Counted from the stretch's first letter, positions 32,149-43,482 are shown. The stretch is 64,000 bases of DNA from an uncultured Methylococcaceae bacterium (GCA_903917345.1 CAIXAE010000010.1:62001-126000), one strand, 5' to 3'. The notes: generated from the sequence alone by a model not told the origin. Numbers and translations are program-made.

Positions 32149-32538
32149 ATGGGACTTTTAATTACGCCAATTTATGCGGCATTGTTAGGCTTGATATTTG
32201 TAGTGTTAAGCATAAAAACCATTATCATCAGAAGAAAAAACAAAGTGGCTGTAGGCGATGGAAATAAACCGCAATTACAAAGAGCAATGCGTGTACATGC
32301 TAACTTCGCAGAATACACACCAATCGCAATTATCTTAGTTGGGTTTGTTGAAAGCTTGAAATACAACGAAATTATTGTACATATCTTACTCAGCCTTTTT
32401 CTGCTTGGAAGAATCATACATGCGTATGGTTTAAGTAAGATAGATGAGGATTTTAGATTTAGAGTATTTGGTATGGTAATGACGTTTAATGTAATTACAA
32501 TTGCTTCGGGTTTGATTATTTTTAATTTTTTAATCTGA
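32149..32538 (+). CDS. MAPEG family membrane protein
   Basis: QLQRAMRVHANFAEYTPIAIIL motif and four TM helices. Confidence 0.88.
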   Translation: MGLLITPIYAALLGLIFVVLSIKTIIIRRKNKVAVGDGNKPQLQRAMRVHANFAEYTPIAIILVGFVESLKYNEIIVHILLSLFLLGRIIHAYGLSKIDEDFRFRVFGMVMTFNVITIASGLIIFNFLI

Positions 32539-32679
32539 TCGAACTGCAGTGTCTTTTAATCATTATAAACTTACTCAGGTTTAGCATTATTATGCTGAAT
32601 GTGTGATTACAAGATTTGTCCCCGTGTTTTGCCTTTATTCATTAACCTTAACAAGAAGAATGGGGACACTTGTTGAAAT

Positions 32680-33291
32680 TTAACTCGGTTGTATTGGAAG
32701 CAATCCTTGACAGATTAAGACATCTTGGAGCGCTTCAAAGCCGTCAACATGAAACGCTGTTATACCAAGACTTTGCGCCGCTTCGACATTGGTCAAACAA
32801 TCGTCAAAGAAATAGATTTTGGCGGGATCAACATCACACTCGCGCAGTGCAAACCTAAATATTTCTGGATCAGGTTTGGTGACCCCGAGCATGTGCGACA
32901 ATAGGGTACAATCAAAATCATCCTCCAACCCTCTGAACCGTTCCCAATGCAATGAATTCGAATTACTCAGGCATCCTACCCGGTAATTTTTTCGTAAAAG
33001 ATGAATTGTCTCGCGCGCACCGGGAAATAATTCTCTAGGCCAAGATGTAAATTCCTTAATGAAGACTTGAGGCGTAATCTGAAGTCCCCATTCCGCAATA
33101 AAACTTTCGGCAAACTCACATGATGACATTTCACCGCGTTCAAATCGAATTACTGAGGGTGAAAACAGCCATTGATCTTTAATAGCGGTGAGATAAGGAG
33201 AGTCCGGCAATAAGTCGCTCAAATTTTCGAATACAGAACTCTCAATCAATACACCGCCGAGATCGAACAGTAACAGTGATGGGGAGTTCAT
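32680..33291 (-). CDS. HAD-family hydrolase
   Basis: LLFDLGGVLIE; VGCLSNSNSLHWE; KPDPEIFRFALRE; YFFDDCLTNVEAAQSLG. Confidence 0.88.
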   Translation of the reverse strand: MNSPSLLLFDLGGVLIESSVFENLSDLLPDSPYLTAIKDQWLFSPSVIRFERGEMSSCEFAESFIAEWGLQITPQVFIKEFTSWPRELFPGARETIHLLRKNYRVGCLSNSNSLHWERFRGLEDDFDCTLLSHMLGVTKPDPEIFRFALRECDVDPAKIYFFDDCLTNVEAAQSLGITAFHVDGFEALQDVLICQGLLPIQPS

Positions 33292-33401
33292 CTATAACTC
33301 CTAAAATAAACCAATGATGTCAAAATGGGGCCGTATATAATTATTGGACAAACATGAAACTGAAGATAACTGTAGCACAGTCAGGATGCTATAAATAGGC
33401 A

Positions 33402-33436
33402 TAAAAAAACCAGTTGCCTATAAAGCTAACTGGTTA
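33402..33436 (-). terminator. Rho-independent terminator of tRNA-Lys
   Basis: On minus strand AACCAGTTAGCTTTATAGGCAACTGGTTTTTTTAT. Confidence 0.8.
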
Positions 33437-33454
33437 ATTTGTTTTGATCTTTGG

Positions 33455-33530
33455 TGGTGGGTCGTGCGCGATTCGAACGCGCGACCATCGCATTAAAAGT
33501 GCGGTGCTCTACCGGCTGAGCTAACGACCC
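33455..33530 (-). tRNA. tRNA-Lys(TTT), CCA encoded
   Basis: Minus strand GGGTCGTTAGCTCAGCCGGTAGAGCACCGCACTTTTAATGCGATGGTCGCGCGTTCGAATCGCGCACGACCCACCA; cloverleaf with anticodon TTT. Confidence 0.97.
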
Positions 33531-33583
33531 AACAAAGAACGACTATTATAGTGAAAATATCAAATTTTGCAACTGCTTTTTCA

Positions 33584-34258
33584 TTAGGGTTGATACCTTG
33601 TTGTATCAATTGCTTCCGCTTCCACAAAACCCGCTTTTCTTAGACGGCAAGCATCACAAACACCACAGGCTTGCCCCTCAGAATCTGCGGAGTAGCATGA
33701 AACTGTCATTTGATAATCAACACCTAGCCCCAACCCTGTCTTAATAATTTCAGCTTTGCTTAAGGATATTAATGGCGTATGTATTTTGACAGCCTCACCC
33801 TCTACGCCCGCTTTGGTCGCAAGATTAGCTAAATTTTGAAAAGCAGCAATAAATTCAGGCCTACAATCAGGATAACCCGAATAATCTACCGCATTAACAC
33901 CAATAAAAATATCATGTGCTTGGACCACTTCTGCCCAACCGAGTGCAAAAGATAAGAAAATTGTATTTCTAGCCGGCACATAGGTAACGGGAATACCCGA
34001 TTGAGGCGTATTAGGGACTGCAATATGCTCGTCTGTTAAAGCAGATCCACCAATGGCACCTAGGCCTAATTTAATTATTTTATGGTCTTTAACCTGGTAG
34101 TGCGCTGCTATTTTACTGGCTGCGATTAACTCTGCATTATGACGTTGACCATAATCAAAGCTTAAAGCATAACACTCATAACCTTGCTGCTTTGCAAGTG
34201 CCAATACAGTAATTGAATCGAGTCCACCCGATAAAAGAATAATAGCTTTTTTTTGCAT
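33584..34258 (-). CDS. queC: 7-cyano-7-deazaguanine synthase
   Basis: [65 protein letters not shown]. Confidence 0.96.
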   Translation of the reverse strand: MQKKAIILLSGGLDSITVLALAKQQGYECYALSFDYGQRHNAELIAASKIAAHYQVKDHKIIKLGLGAIGGSALTDEHIAVPNTPQSGIPVTYVPARNTIFLSFALGWAEVVQAHDIFIGVNAVDYSGYPDCRPEFIAAFQNLANLATKAGVEGEAVKIHTPLISLSKAEIIKTGLGLGVDYQMTVSCYSADSEGQACGVCDACRLRKAGFVEAEAIDTTRYQP

Positions 34259-34263
34259 GTAAA

Positions 34264-34911
34264 TTATTTACCCTGAGCGTTATCCCAAAGCAACTTATGT
34301 AATTGAACTTGAAAACGAACTTGCAACTTATCACGCAGAATTTTTTCGGCAAGTTCAGTTGGATTTTGTATTCCCATCACCGGTGAAAATAAAATCTGAC
34401 AACGATCATTTAACTTATGCTCTTCCACAAGTTTTTTTGACCATTCGTAGTCTTCATCATTACCAATAACGAATTTAATTTGATCTTTGGCGGTTAGGAA
34501 ATCAATATTTTGATAAAGATTTTTACTCAGCTCCCCAGAGCTTGGTGTTTTAAAGTCTAGGACCTTAACTGTTCTTTTATCAACCTTAGAAACATCCAAT
34601 GCCCCACTCGTTTCTAACGAAACGATAAAACCGGCATCTAACAATTCTTTAATCAGATCGATACAGGCCACTTGAGCCAAAGGCTCACCACCGGTGACCG
34701 TTACATATTTTGTACCGTATGTTGCCGTTTGCTTAACAATATCGGCAAGGGTGATCTTTTCACCGCCTGTAAATGCATAAGCGGTATCACAGTAGGTACA
34801 TCTCAAAGGACAACCGGTTAATCTAATAAATACAGTAGGAATACCTACCGTGTTTGATTCACCTTGAAGCGAATAAAAAATCTCAGTGATTCTAAGTGAG
34901 CTCACTATCAA
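34264..34911 (-). CDS. queE: 7-carboxy-7-deazaguanine synthase (radical SAM)
   Basis: [47 protein letters not shown]. Confidence 0.95.
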   Translation of the reverse strand: MIVSSLRITEIFYSLQGESNTVGIPTVFIRLTGCPLRCTYCDTAYAFTGGEKITLADIVKQTATYGTKYVTVTGGEPLAQVACIDLIKELLDAGFIVSLETSGALDVSKVDKRTVKVLDFKTPSSGELSKNLYQNIDFLTAKDQIKFVIGNDEDYEWSKKLVEEHKLNDRCQILFSPVMGIQNPTELAEKILRDKLQVRFQVQLHKLLWDNAQGK

Positions 34912-35786
34912 TTTTTAACTTCATCCAATTTGAGCATTTTTTTTTCAGCAATAGGTGCAACTTGCGATTTAGGAAACTGCGTGGCTATTCGCGTGAAATA
35001 TTCTCTCGCCTTCGCCGAATTATTCTTTTCCATCTCTATCATACCCAATCTTAATAGTGCATCAGGTACCTTTGCACCATTTGGATATTTCTCAACGACA
35101 TCAACAAACGCTTGAAATGCCGCGCTATTATTTTGCTGAACGCGATAAGCCTCAGCAAGCCAATATTGAGCATTGTTAGCATACAAACTATTAGGATACT
35201 TGCTCAAAAAAGCTTTAAATTGCTCAATTGATTGCGGTGTATGGCCTGTTCTAAGCTCATTATAAGCTGTTGAATAGTCTTGTTTCTCGGGACCAGTTAC
35301 TTCCGTATTAGTAGCTGCAGCCTTAGGTGTAACAGGTGCACTTTCAACCGGCGCTTCAATTGCAGGCGTGGACTTAGTTGCGGGCGCTACTTCTGGCACA
35401 GAAGGAAGTGGAGCAACAGGTGCTTGACCTGCTGGTACCGTTTCAGGTGTGGCACCTGGAGTCGCTTGAGTAGATGAACTCCCCTTATTCTCAATACTTT
35501 GCAAGCGTTCATCAAAATCCGAATACAACTTAGATTGACGCTTCTTTAATTCATCAATCAAAAAGGCTTGTTCATCCACCTTGCCTGTTAACTGCTGAAC
35601 ATCTGACTGCATTTGCTCTAAACGCTGCATCAACTCATACATAGCACTTGATGAAGCAGGAGCGCCAGTATTAGCAGGCACCGCTGCTGTCGCTGGATAA
35701 GATGAATTATCAATAACGGCAGGCAAATCGGCTGCTTGCGCATTACCGCAAGCAGCTAGTATTAGAATAAGGCTCGTTTTTTTCAT
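34908..35786 (-). CDS. cpoB: Tol-Pal system periplasmic protein CpoB (YbgF)
   Basis: Signal peptide, coiled coil, Pro/Ala linker, TPRs (YSTAYNELRTGHTPQSIEQFKAFLSKYPNSLYANNAQYWLAEAY); next to pal. Confidence 0.92.
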   Translation of the reverse strand: MKKTSLILILAACGNAQAADLPAVIDNSSYPATAAVPANTGAPASSSAMYELMQRLEQMQSDVQQLTGKVDEQAFLIDELKKRQSKLYSDFDERLQSIENKGSSSTQATPGATPETVPAGQAPVAPLPSVPEVAPATKSTPAIEAPVESAPVTPKAAATNTEVTGPEKQDYSTAYNELRTGHTPQSIEQFKAFLSKYPNSLYANNAQYWLAEAYRVQQNNSAAFQAFVDVVEKYPNGAKVPDALLRLGMIEMEKNNSAKAREYFTRIATQFPKSQVAPIAEKKMLKLDEVKN

Positions 35787-35794
35787 TACGTAAA

Positions 35795-36364
35795 TTATTT
35801 AGGCAAATAAACAATTTCTGTACGTCGATTCTTTTCCCATGCAGACTCTTCATTGCCTATAGTCGCAGGTTTTTCTTCGCCATAACTCACTACGTTTAAT
35901 TGGCTATCAGATACACCTTGCACTTTCATCATGCTAGCTACTGATTTAGCACGTTGCTCACCTAGAGCGATGTTGTATTCAGGTGCACCACGCTCATCAG
36001 TATTACCTTCAAGAGTAATTCTTTGAGTTGGATTAGCCACTAAGTATTGTGCATGTGCATTAATAACAGGAATAAAGTCTGGCATCACTTCACTGCTATC
36101 TAACATAAAATAAACAGTTCGTTTTGATAATGGGTTATTAGGATCGTTAAACTCAGGGCCTAATGTACTTGCGTAATCACCACCTGAAAAACCAGAACCG
36201 TTGATACCTGATCCATTACCTAAACCATTGGTAGAAGCATCATTAATACCGCTTGATGCGTTTTGGCTACCATCAGTTAAACTTGCGTCTTTTTCATCAT
36301 CAGTACACGCAGTTAAAAAAACCGCACTGATAGCAAAAGCCAATAATGTTTTATTTAATTTCAT
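35795..36364 (-). CDS. pal: Peptidoglycan-associated lipoprotein
   Basis: Lipobox FLTAC; OmpA-like ITLEGNTDERGAPEYNIALGEQRAKSV. Confidence 0.95.
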   Translation of the reverse strand: MKLNKTLLAFAISAVFLTACTDDEKDASLTDGSQNASSGINDASTNGLGNGSGINGSGFSGGDYASTLGPEFNDPNNPLSKRTVYFMLDSSEVMPDFIPVINAHAQYLVANPTQRITLEGNTDERGAPEYNIALGEQRAKSVASMMKVQGVSDSQLNVVSYGEEKPATIGNEESAWEKNRRTEIVYLPK

Positions 36365-36422
36365 TTTTATTTCCTAATATTAAGTGCAAACTTTAAAAAT
36401 ACGTGCGTCTTAGATCAAAAAC

Positions 36423-37706
36423 CTAAGGTGCCCAAGAAGGTTCACGAACCTCACCACTGTTAAATACTAACTTCTGTTGCATTTTACCATCTAATGACAC
36501 TGCCGATAAGAATCCTACCCGACCTTTTTTAGCCGCATACAAAATCATACTACCATTAGGAGCAAAACTAGGTGACTCGTCAGAAGGACCCGAGGTTAAT
36601 ACATTCACTGAATGATTCCCCATATCCATGACTGCAATACGGTAATTGTTGCCATTGCCCTGCACCATCACTAAACTTCTACCGTCTGAAGAAAAACTAG
36701 CACTGGCATTATAGTTACCTGAGAAAGTGAGTCTTTTCTCTTGGCCACCCTGACTAGATACGATATAAATTTGTGGATTTCCGCCTCTGTTTGAAGTGAA
36801 CACAACGCTGCTACCATCAGGAGACCAATTAGGTTCTGTATCAATAGCCATGCTTCTACTTAATTTAGTTAAAGCACGTGACGATAAATCTAAAACATAA
36901 ATATCAGGGCTACCATCTTTTGATAAGGTTAATGCTAAGCGAGAACCATCAGGTGACCATGCAGGTGCACCATTAATACCAGGGAACTCAGCCACTTTAA
37001 CTCTTTCGCCCGTTGTTAACGTTTGGATATAAATCGCCGCTGTTTTTCTTTCGAAAGACACATAAGCTATTTTTTTTCCATCTGGAGACCAAGCAGGGGA
37101 CATTAAAGGTTCGATAGAAGCAGCAACCGTTTGTGGATTGTAGCCATCAGCATCTGCAACTTGGACTTGATGAACACGCTGAGCATTAGTCGTTACGTAA
37201 GCAATACGACCACCAAACACACCTTTTTTACCGGTTAACTTTTCGAAAATAAGATCACTAATGTAATGTGCTGTCTTTCTTAGGTCTGCACCCGATGAAG
37301 CCATCTTGTAACCTAAAATTTGACTACTCTTATATACATCAAATAATTGGAACTGAACATTGTATTGACCAGGGCCAGCACTCACCACTTGACCAATCAC
37401 CATATAATTTTGGCCTAGACCCTGCCATTCTTTAAAGTTAATAGCAGACGCGGTGCTGGGTTGATTAACCATGGACTGTTCGTCCATCATTTTAAAATAC
37501 CCACTACGCTCTAAATCAGCATTAACAACGCCACTAACATTAACAGGGGCGCTATCAGAGCCAAATGGCACGATTGCGAGAGGGGTAGCACTTTCAACCC
37601 CCTTAGTAATTTCAATATTTAATTCTGCAAAGCTAGCTTCAATGTTAAAACCCAATAAAGCTGTCAATAACAACCATCTAAAAAAATTCACTCTCACCTC
37701 TATCAT
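36423..37706 (-). CDS. tolB: Tol-Pal system beta-propeller protein TolB
   Basis: Repeated PxWSPDGxxIAYVS / SPDGSxLAL; N-terminal TolB domain; gene order. Confidence 0.96.
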   Translation of the reverse strand: MIEVRVNFFRWLLLTALLGFNIEASFAELNIEITKGVESATPLAIVPFGSDSAPVNVSGVVNADLERSGYFKMMDEQSMVNQPSTASAINFKEWQGLGQNYMVIGQVVSAGPGQYNVQFQLFDVYKSSQILGYKMASSGADLRKTAHYISDLIFEKLTGKKGVFGGRIAYVTTNAQRVHQVQVADADGYNPQTVAASIEPLMSPAWSPDGKKIAYVSFERKTAAIYIQTLTTGERVKVAEFPGINGAPAWSPDGSRLALTLSKDGSPDIYVLDLSSRALTKLSRSMAIDTEPNWSPDGSSVVFTSNRGGNPQIYIVSSQGGQEKRLTFSGNYNASASFSSDGRSLVMVQGNGNNYRIAVMDMGNHSVNVLTSGPSDESPSFAPNGSMILYAAKKGRVGFLSAVSLDGKMQQKLVFNSGEVREPSWAP

Positions 37707-37795
37707 GTTCTTGGTTTATTTTATGTCCAAATTAATGAGCATCACGTAATGCTTTAATCTTTTTAATTTAACACACACCTAATAATGCCTAAATA

Positions 37796-39085
37796 TTATT
37801 TAGGATGGAATGTGAATGTAAACGATCTAAATTCTCTAGCGAATAATTCTTTATCTGCAGGAACGGGTAAGGGAGACGCTTTATGAACCGCATTTTCGGC
37901 CGATCTATCAAATATCTCATCACCACTACTTGTGATGACTTCAGCATCTATTACAGTACCATCTGACATTAAACGCACCCTAATAGTACATTTTAAGCCT
38001 TCAGCCGCATCGACAGGACGGATCCAGCTTCGATCAACCTTTTTCATAATCGCTTGCTTGGCCTGCTCTGCTTCACCCGCTTGCGCAGCGGCTTTAGCTT
38101 GTGCTGCGGCAGCGGCATCTGCAGCCGCCTTAGCTTGTGCAGCTGCAGCCGCTTCAGCCTTAACTTTAGCCGCGGCCGCCGCCTCTGCATCAGCTTTTAC
38201 TTTTGCAGCAGCCTCCGCTTTAGCTTTTGCCGCGGCATCAGCCTTTGCCTTTGCCGCGGCCGCGTCTGCATCGGCCTTAGCCTTGGCAGCTGCTTCTGCC
38301 TTGGCTTGTTTAGCAGCTTCAGCTTTAGCCTCTGCGGCGGCTTGTTCTTTGGCAGCCTGAGCTGCCTTTGCCGCTTCTGCTTTAGCTTGTTTTGCAGCTT
38401 CGGCCTTGGCTTCTGAAACCGCTTGCTCCTTAGCTTCTTGCGCTGCTTTTGCTGCCTCTGCCTTGGCTTGTTTAGCGGCCTCTGCTTTGGCTTCTGAAAC
38501 CGCTTGCTCTTTGGCAGCCTGAGCCGCTTTCGCAGCTTCAACTTTCGCTAATTTTGCGGCTTCCGCTTTAGCTTCAGCCGCGGCTTGTTCTTTCGCCTCT
38601 TTGGCGGCCTCAGCTTTAGCTTGCTTTGCGGCTTCTGCTTTAGCCTCAGCCGCGGCTTGTTCTTTGGCTTCTTTAGCCGCTTGTTCTTTCGCCTCTTTGG
38701 CGGCCTCTGCTTTAGCTTGCTTTGCAGCTTCTGCCTTAGCTTGTGCAGCTGCCTGTTCTTTAGCTTCTTGCGCTGCTTTTGCCGCTTCTGCTTTAGCTTC
38801 TTTAGCGGCCTCTTCCTTTACTTGTTTTTCAACATCAGCCTTTTCTTGGTCGGCTTCCTTTACTTCTGGCGCTGCTTTTTCTTTAACAGTCTCAGCTTCT
38901 TTAATGGCGGCCGCTTCTTCCTGAAGGCTTGCCGTATCAATCATCGTTGCATGAATAATTTCAGAAGCGGCCTCTTCTTTAGGCGTAGGCTTATAAAGCG
39001 CACTTAAGACAAATAAACCCAGTAGCGTTACATGTAACGCAATCGCTAATAACGTAGGCTTAGTAAATCTATTCTTTTTTTCCAT
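37796..39085 (-). CDS. tolA: TolA with extended Ala/Lys/Glu repeat domain
   Basis: N-terminal TM, long KAEAAKQAKAEAAKEAKEQAA repeats, C-terminal LKCTIRVRLMSDGTVIDAEVITSSGDEIFDRSAENAVHKASPLPVP. Confidence 0.95.
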   Translation of the reverse strand: MEKKNRFTKPTLLAIALHVTLLGLFVLSALYKPTPKEEAASEIIHATMIDTASLQEEAAAIKEAETVKEKAAPEVKEADQEKADVEKQVKEEAAKEAKAEAAKAAQEAKEQAAAQAKAEAAKQAKAEAAKEAKEQAAKEAKEQAAAEAKAEAAKQAKAEAAKEAKEQAAAEAKAEAAKLAKVEAAKAAQAAKEQAVSEAKAEAAKQAKAEAAKAAQEAKEQAVSEAKAEAAKQAKAEAAKAAQAAKEQAAAEAKAEAAKQAKAEAAAKAKADADAAAAKAKADAAAKAKAEAAAKVKADAEAAAAAKVKAEAAAAAQAKAAADAAAAAQAKAAAQAGEAEQAKQAIMKKVDRSWIRPVDAAEGLKCTIRVRLMSDGTVIDAEVITSSGDEIFDRSAENAVHKASPLPVPADKELFAREFRSFTFTFHPK

Positions 39086-39090
39086 CTAGT

Positions 39091-39537
39091 TTACTTGTCT
39101 TCAGGCTTAGTCATTAAACCCACAGTTTCAACACCCGCATTTTTTAATGAGGCCATCACAGTCACTACAGTGCCGTAACTCACGCCTTTATCCGCATTAA
39201 TTAAAACTTTCGTTTTTGGCTGATTAGACAAAATAGCCGCGACTTTAGCATTGATTTCTTCAGGTAAGACGGGGGAATCATCGTCATTATCAGATTTGAT
39301 AAAATATTCGCCCGACTCTTTAATAGAGATAACGATAGGCGGTGTGTTGCCATCGCCCTCAGACTCAACCATTTTAGATTCTGCTTGAGGTAAATCGACT
39401 TCAACACCGGTTTGTAACATAGGTGTCGTTACCATAAAGATAATCAATAACACCAAGGTCACGTCAATGTAAGGTACTACATTGATTTCTCCCATGGGGC
39501 GTCTACGCCCATTTTTTCTACCTATTGGCGCACTCAT
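39091..39537 (-). CDS. tolR: TolR
   Basis: INVVPYIDVTLVLLIIFMVTTPML. Confidence 0.95.
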   Translation of the reverse strand: MSAPIGRKNGRRRPMGEINVVPYIDVTLVLLIIFMVTTPMLQTGVEVDLPQAESKMVESEGDGNTPPIVISIKESGEYFIKSDNDDDSPVLPEEINAKVAAILSNQPKTKVLINADKGVSYGTVVTVMASLKNAGVETVGLMTKPEDK

Positions 39538-40211
39538 TTTTGATGGGCCTGTCTTTGTAATAAGACGACAAATTCTTCAACAAATAACTCATATCGGCCT
39601 ACCAATCTATCTAAACGGGTAGAAAAACGGTTATACGCAATAACAGCAGGAATCGCTGCAAATAAACCAATCGCTGTTGCAATCAATGCTTCAGCAATAC
39701 CCGGTGCAACCTGCGCCAATGTGGCTTGCTTAACATTACCTAAGGCCATAAATGAATTCATAATCCCCCAAACGGTCCCAAATAAACCGATGTAAGGACT
39801 AATAGAACCGACCGTCGCTAAAAATGATAAATGTTCATCTAAGCGTTCTAGCTCACGTGATAATTCAATACGCATCGCTCTTTGGGCACTTTCAACCTGT
39901 ACGCCTGGCTCAACATTACCTGCCTGACGCATTCTTGAAAATTCTTTGTAACCCGCCAAGAAAATCTTTTCTATTCCTTCTGGCTCAAAATCTTTTGCCG
40001 ATAATTTTCTATACAGATCAGCCAGAGCAACGCCAGACCAAAACTGCTCTTCAAACTCATCGGTAATTTCAACCGCTCTATTAAGCTCTTTACGCTTAGA
40101 AAATATAAATGTCCAAGAAGCTAATGATGCTGAGAACAGCAAAAACATAACAAATTGCACAACAAAACTAGCATCTTTGACTAAATGGAAAATAGATAAA
40201 TCAGTATTCAT
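39534..40211 (-). CDS. tolQ: TolQ
   Basis: LATVGSISPYIGLFGTVWGIMNSFMALG...IAEALIATAIGLFAAIPAVIAYN. Confidence 0.95.
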   Translation of the reverse strand: MNTDLSIFHLVKDASFVVQFVMFLLFSASLASWTFIFSKRKELNRAVEITDEFEEQFWSGVALADLYRKLSAKDFEPEGIEKIFLAGYKEFSRMRQAGNVEPGVQVESAQRAMRIELSRELERLDEHLSFLATVGSISPYIGLFGTVWGIMNSFMALGNVKQATLAQVAPGIAEALIATAIGLFAAIPAVIAYNRFSTRLDRLVGRYELFVEEFVVLLQRQAHQK

Positions 40212-40611
40212 TCTTTAACAGCTCTAGTAAGTTTTCAGGAATTTCTTTGGGTCGTAAGGTTTTGGCGTCTAAACACGCAATGCGAACAGTGCTTTTGCAT
40301 AGAATGTCATCCCCTCGGGTAATGTTTTGTTCAAACGTAACGCTTACCTTTTTAGCCAGCACCACTTCGGCACTCACCAAAATTTGTTCATTAAACAAGG
40401 CTGGACGAAGATAATCCACCTCTACAGATCTCACAGCAAAAATTATACCGTTTTTTGCAATTAAATCATCTTGCTCAAAACCCAAAGCTCTGAGCATCTC
40501 CGTTCTAGCACGCTCAAAAAACCTCAAATAATTAGCATAAAAAACCACACCACCCGCATCAGTATCTTCATAGTAAATACGAATTGGCCAATAAAACGTC
40601 TTAAGAGACAT
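40201..40611 (-). CDS. ybgC: Tol-Pal-associated acyl-CoA thioesterase YbgC
   Basis: IRIYYEDTDAGGVVFYANYLRFFERARTEMLRALGFEQ. Confidence 0.95.
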   Translation of the reverse strand: MSLKTFYWPIRIYYEDTDAGGVVFYANYLRFFERARTEMLRALGFEQDDLIAKNGIIFAVRSVEVDYLRPALFNEQILVSAEVVLAKKVSVTFEQNITRGDDILCKSTVRIACLDAKTLRPKEIPENLLELLKNEY

Positions 40612-40617
40612 GCTTAA

Positions 40618-41652
40618 TCATTCAAAATAATCTTCAAAGTCACCCATTTGTTTGGGTGCTGGCAATCCAAAATGAAGGTAGGCATTTCGGGTAACTACGC
40701 GTCCGCGCGGCGTCCGCATGATAAAGCCTTGTTGCAATAAATACGGCTCCAGAACATCTTCAATAGTGCCCCGCTCCTCACTGATTGCCGCAGCCAACGT
40801 ATCTAACCCTACTGGACCACCATCAAAGTTTTCAATCATCGTTAACAGTAACTTTCGATCTAAGGCATCAAAACCATTATTATCCACTCTCAGCATATCC
40901 AAAGCCTGCATGGCGGCCGCCTCTGTAATAGTGCCATCACCTTTGACTTCTGCGTAATCTCGCACACGCCTTAACAATCTATTCGCAATTCTGGGGGTAC
41001 CACGAGAGCGCCTAGCAATCTCATGCGCACCTTTTTGGTCCATTGCAATGCCCAAAACACTTGCAGAACGAGTCACGATACTCGCCAACTCATTAACGGT
41101 ATAAAACTCTAAGCGCTGCACGATACCAAAACGATCGCGTAATGGCGAAGTTAATAAACCCGCTCTTGTCGTAGCGCCAATTAATGTAAAAGGAGGTAAA
41201 TCTAATTTGATTGACCGAGCAGCGGGCCCTTCGCCAATCATAATATCTAACTGATAATCTTCCATCGCAGGATAGAGGATTTCTTCAACAGCAGGATTTA
41301 AACGATGTATTTCATCAATAAATAATACGTCATGCGCTTCAAGATTAGTTAAAAGCGCCGCTAAATCACCTGCTTTATCCAATACCGGCCCAGAAGTTTG
41401 GCGAATTTTAACACACATTTCGGCCGCAATGATATTAGCCAAGGTCGTTTTACCTAAGCCTGGCGGCCCAAAAATAAGTACATGATCCAACGCTTCTTGG
41501 CGCGCTGTTGCCGCTTGAATAAAAATTTCCATTTGGGCGCGCAATTCTTTTTGGCCCACATAATCAGCTAACCTTTTAGGTCGAATAGCCCGATCTTGGC
41601 GCTCTTCGTCAACATTACTGCGTGCAGTGATTAATCGGTCGCTTTCAATCAT
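40618..41652 (-). CDS. ruvB: Holliday junction DNA helicase RuvB
   Basis: [59 protein letters not shown]. Confidence 0.97.
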   Translation of the reverse strand: MIESDRLITARSNVDEERQDRAIRPKRLADYVGQKELRAQMEIFIQAATARQEALDHVLIFGPPGLGKTTLANIIAAEMCVKIRQTSGPVLDKAGDLAALLTNLEAHDVLFIDEIHRLNPAVEEILYPAMEDYQLDIMIGEGPAARSIKLDLPPFTLIGATTRAGLLTSPLRDRFGIVQRLEFYTVNELASIVTRSASVLGIAMDQKGAHEIARRSRGTPRIANRLLRRVRDYAEVKGDGTITEAAAMQALDMLRVDNNGFDALDRKLLLTMIENFDGGPVGLDTLAAAISEERGTIEDVLEPYLLQQGFIMRTPRGRVVTRNAYLHFGLPAPKQMGDFEDYFE

Positions 41653-42257
41653 CTAACAGTACCTTGCAAGGCCAATCGAATAATGTCTTCACAGGTTTTA
41701 TCTTCTGCGCTAATGTTTTGTACCATTTTGCCGGCATCCAAAGGTTTATAGCCTAAAGAACATAAGGCGCTGATCGCTTCTTGTTTTGGATTAGCGACCG
41801 CCGTTGATCGACCTCCGGCTTCCTGAGTAAAGTTCGCCGCCGATGATTCACTTAATTCAGGTAATCGATCCCGCATTTCAATCACTAAACGATCTGCAGT
41901 TTTTTTACCGACACCCGGTAAACGCACTAAGGCTTGTGTGTCATTATCATGAATACAGCGATGAAATTCTTCCGCACTCTGTCCAGACAAAATGGTTAAA
42001 GCCAACTTAGGGCCTACACCATTCACTTTAATTAATGTTCTAAACAAACTTCGTTCAGCTTCGGCAGAAAAGCCAAACAAAATGTGAGCATCCTCTCTCA
42101 CCACCAAATGGGTGTGTAACTTAATTTCTTGATTCAAAGCCGGAAGATCATAAAACGTGGTCATAGGCGCTTCAACCTCATAACCGACTCCATTAACGTC
42201 TAACACCAAAAAAGGCGGCGCTTTATGCACTAATTTACCGCGTAAAAACCCGATCAT
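41649..42257 (-). CDS. ruvA: Holliday junction DNA helicase RuvA
   Basis: [64 protein letters not shown]. Confidence 0.97.
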   Translation of the reverse strand: MIGFLRGKLVHKAPPFLVLDVNGVGYEVEAPMTTFYDLPALNQEIKLHTHLVVREDAHILFGFSAEAERSLFRTLIKVNGVGPKLALTILSGQSAEEFHRCIHDNDTQALVRLPGVGKKTADRLVIEMRDRLPELSESSAANFTQEAGGRSTAVANPKQEAISALCSLGYKPLDAGKMVQNISAEDKTCEDIIRLALQGTVR

Positions 42258-42757
42258 CTCGTCATTCCTTGTTTGGCTAACATAGTTGCGGTTTGCTGAT
42301 AATTACCATGACAAATAGCGATAGCCAAGGCATCACTGGCATCTAAAGATAATTCACCTTGTACATTTAACAATATTTTTACCATATGTTGTACTTGAGT
42401 TTTATCAGCGGCCCCTTTTCCGACCACCGCCTGCTTGACTTGGCGAGCCGCATATTCATAAACAGGAATCGATTGAGTTTGCACGGCACAAATTGCCGCG
42501 CCACGCGCTTGGCCTAATTTTAAAGCCGAATCCGCATTTTTATGCATAAAGACCTGCTCAATCGCCATTTGTTCCGGCTGATAGTTATCCATAATTTCTA
42601 TGAGCCCATCAAATATCTGCTTAAGTCGATCAGGAAAGTAATCCCCTTTAATTTTTATACTGCCACTGGCTATATAGCGATAGCCTCTAGATGTGTTTTC
42701 AATAATGCCATAACCCGTTAATCTTGAACCTGGATCTATCCCTAAAATTCTCATCAA
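42254..42757 (-). CDS. ruvC: Crossover junction endodeoxyribonuclease RuvC
   Basis: ILGIDPGSRLTGYGII; AIEQVFMHKNADSALKLGQARGAAI; DASDALAIAICH. Confidence 0.97.
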   Translation of the reverse strand: MMRILGIDPGSRLTGYGIIENTSRGYRYIASGSIKIKGDYFPDRLKQIFDGLIEIMDNYQPEQMAIEQVFMHKNADSALKLGQARGAAICAVQTQSIPVYEYAARQVKQAVVGKGAADKTQVQHMVKILLNVQGELSLDASDALAIAICHGNYQQTATMLAKQGMTR

Positions 42758-42772
42758 GTCTCTGTGTTTGAA

Positions 42773-43411
42773 TTATAAAATATGTTCTAAAACAAACAAT
42801 AATGACGGATCTGTACTATAAAAATCTGCATTTTCTCGCACAATATCTCTATCAGCCACGCCACCAAAACCAATCACATAAGCACCGGCCTGTTTCGCCT
42901 CTAAATCTGTTTTACCGTCACCAATCATCACCAGCGGTGCCGTTGTTTTTAATCCAGCGACTACAATCGCCTTACCACCGGTTTTGGCCAAGGGAGACGT
43001 TTGGTCAAAACCTGCATAAGCGCCTGCGGCATCAAAATAAACATCAACCGCATGCACATGATCTTCGGGTATACCTAAGTACGTTGCAAAAGGCAAAATA
43101 GCCTGCCTTAAACCCCCGCTGATAATGTGTACCGTTTTACCTTGCGCTAACAAAGTGCTAAATACCTCTTTAACACCCGCCACTATTTCAGCAATATATA
43201 AATCAGCCACCCAGTCGATACTGGCTTTATCCGGTTTAATTAATGATAAACGTCGGTCGTAAACAGCCTCTAAAGAAAACTCACCATTCATGGCCGCATC
43301 CGTTAATTTGGCTATCTCAGCACCCATGCCGACTCTGCTCGCTAACTCATCAATCCCTTCTATTTTGCTTAAAGTGCTATCACAATCAAAGCAAATAACA
43401 TCAAAACTCAT
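42773..43411 (-). CDS. HAD-IB phosphatase, phosphoserine phosphatase-like
   Basis: VICFDCDSTLSKIEGIDELA; VHIISGGLRQAI; VMIGDGKTDLEAKQAG. Confidence 0.85.
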   Translation of the reverse strand: MSFDVICFDCDSTLSKIEGIDELASRVGMGAEIAKLTDAAMNGEFSLEAVYDRRLSLIKPDKASIDWVADLYIAEIVAGVKEVFSTLLAQGKTVHIISGGLRQAILPFATYLGIPEDHVHAVDVYFDAAGAYAGFDQTSPLAKTGGKAIVVAGLKTTAPLVMIGDGKTDLEAKQAGAYVIGFGGVADRDIVRENADFYSTDPSLLFVLEHIL

Positions 43412-43482
43412 AACTTCCCGAAAAACAACGTTTAATTAAAGCGTGCAGTTTACCAGCTTTGCTATAATCTCGGTATTACCCA

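Noticed and set aside
33455-33530. tRNA-Lys as an integration site for a genomic island
   Set aside because: No integrase or partial tRNA repeat nearby; flanks are ordinary genes (HAD hydrolase, queC).
38054-39007. Several plus-strand ORFs opposite tolA (e.g. 37932..38360, 38585..39007)
   Set aside because: Shadow ORFs produced by the repetitive Ala/Lys codons of tolA on the other strand.
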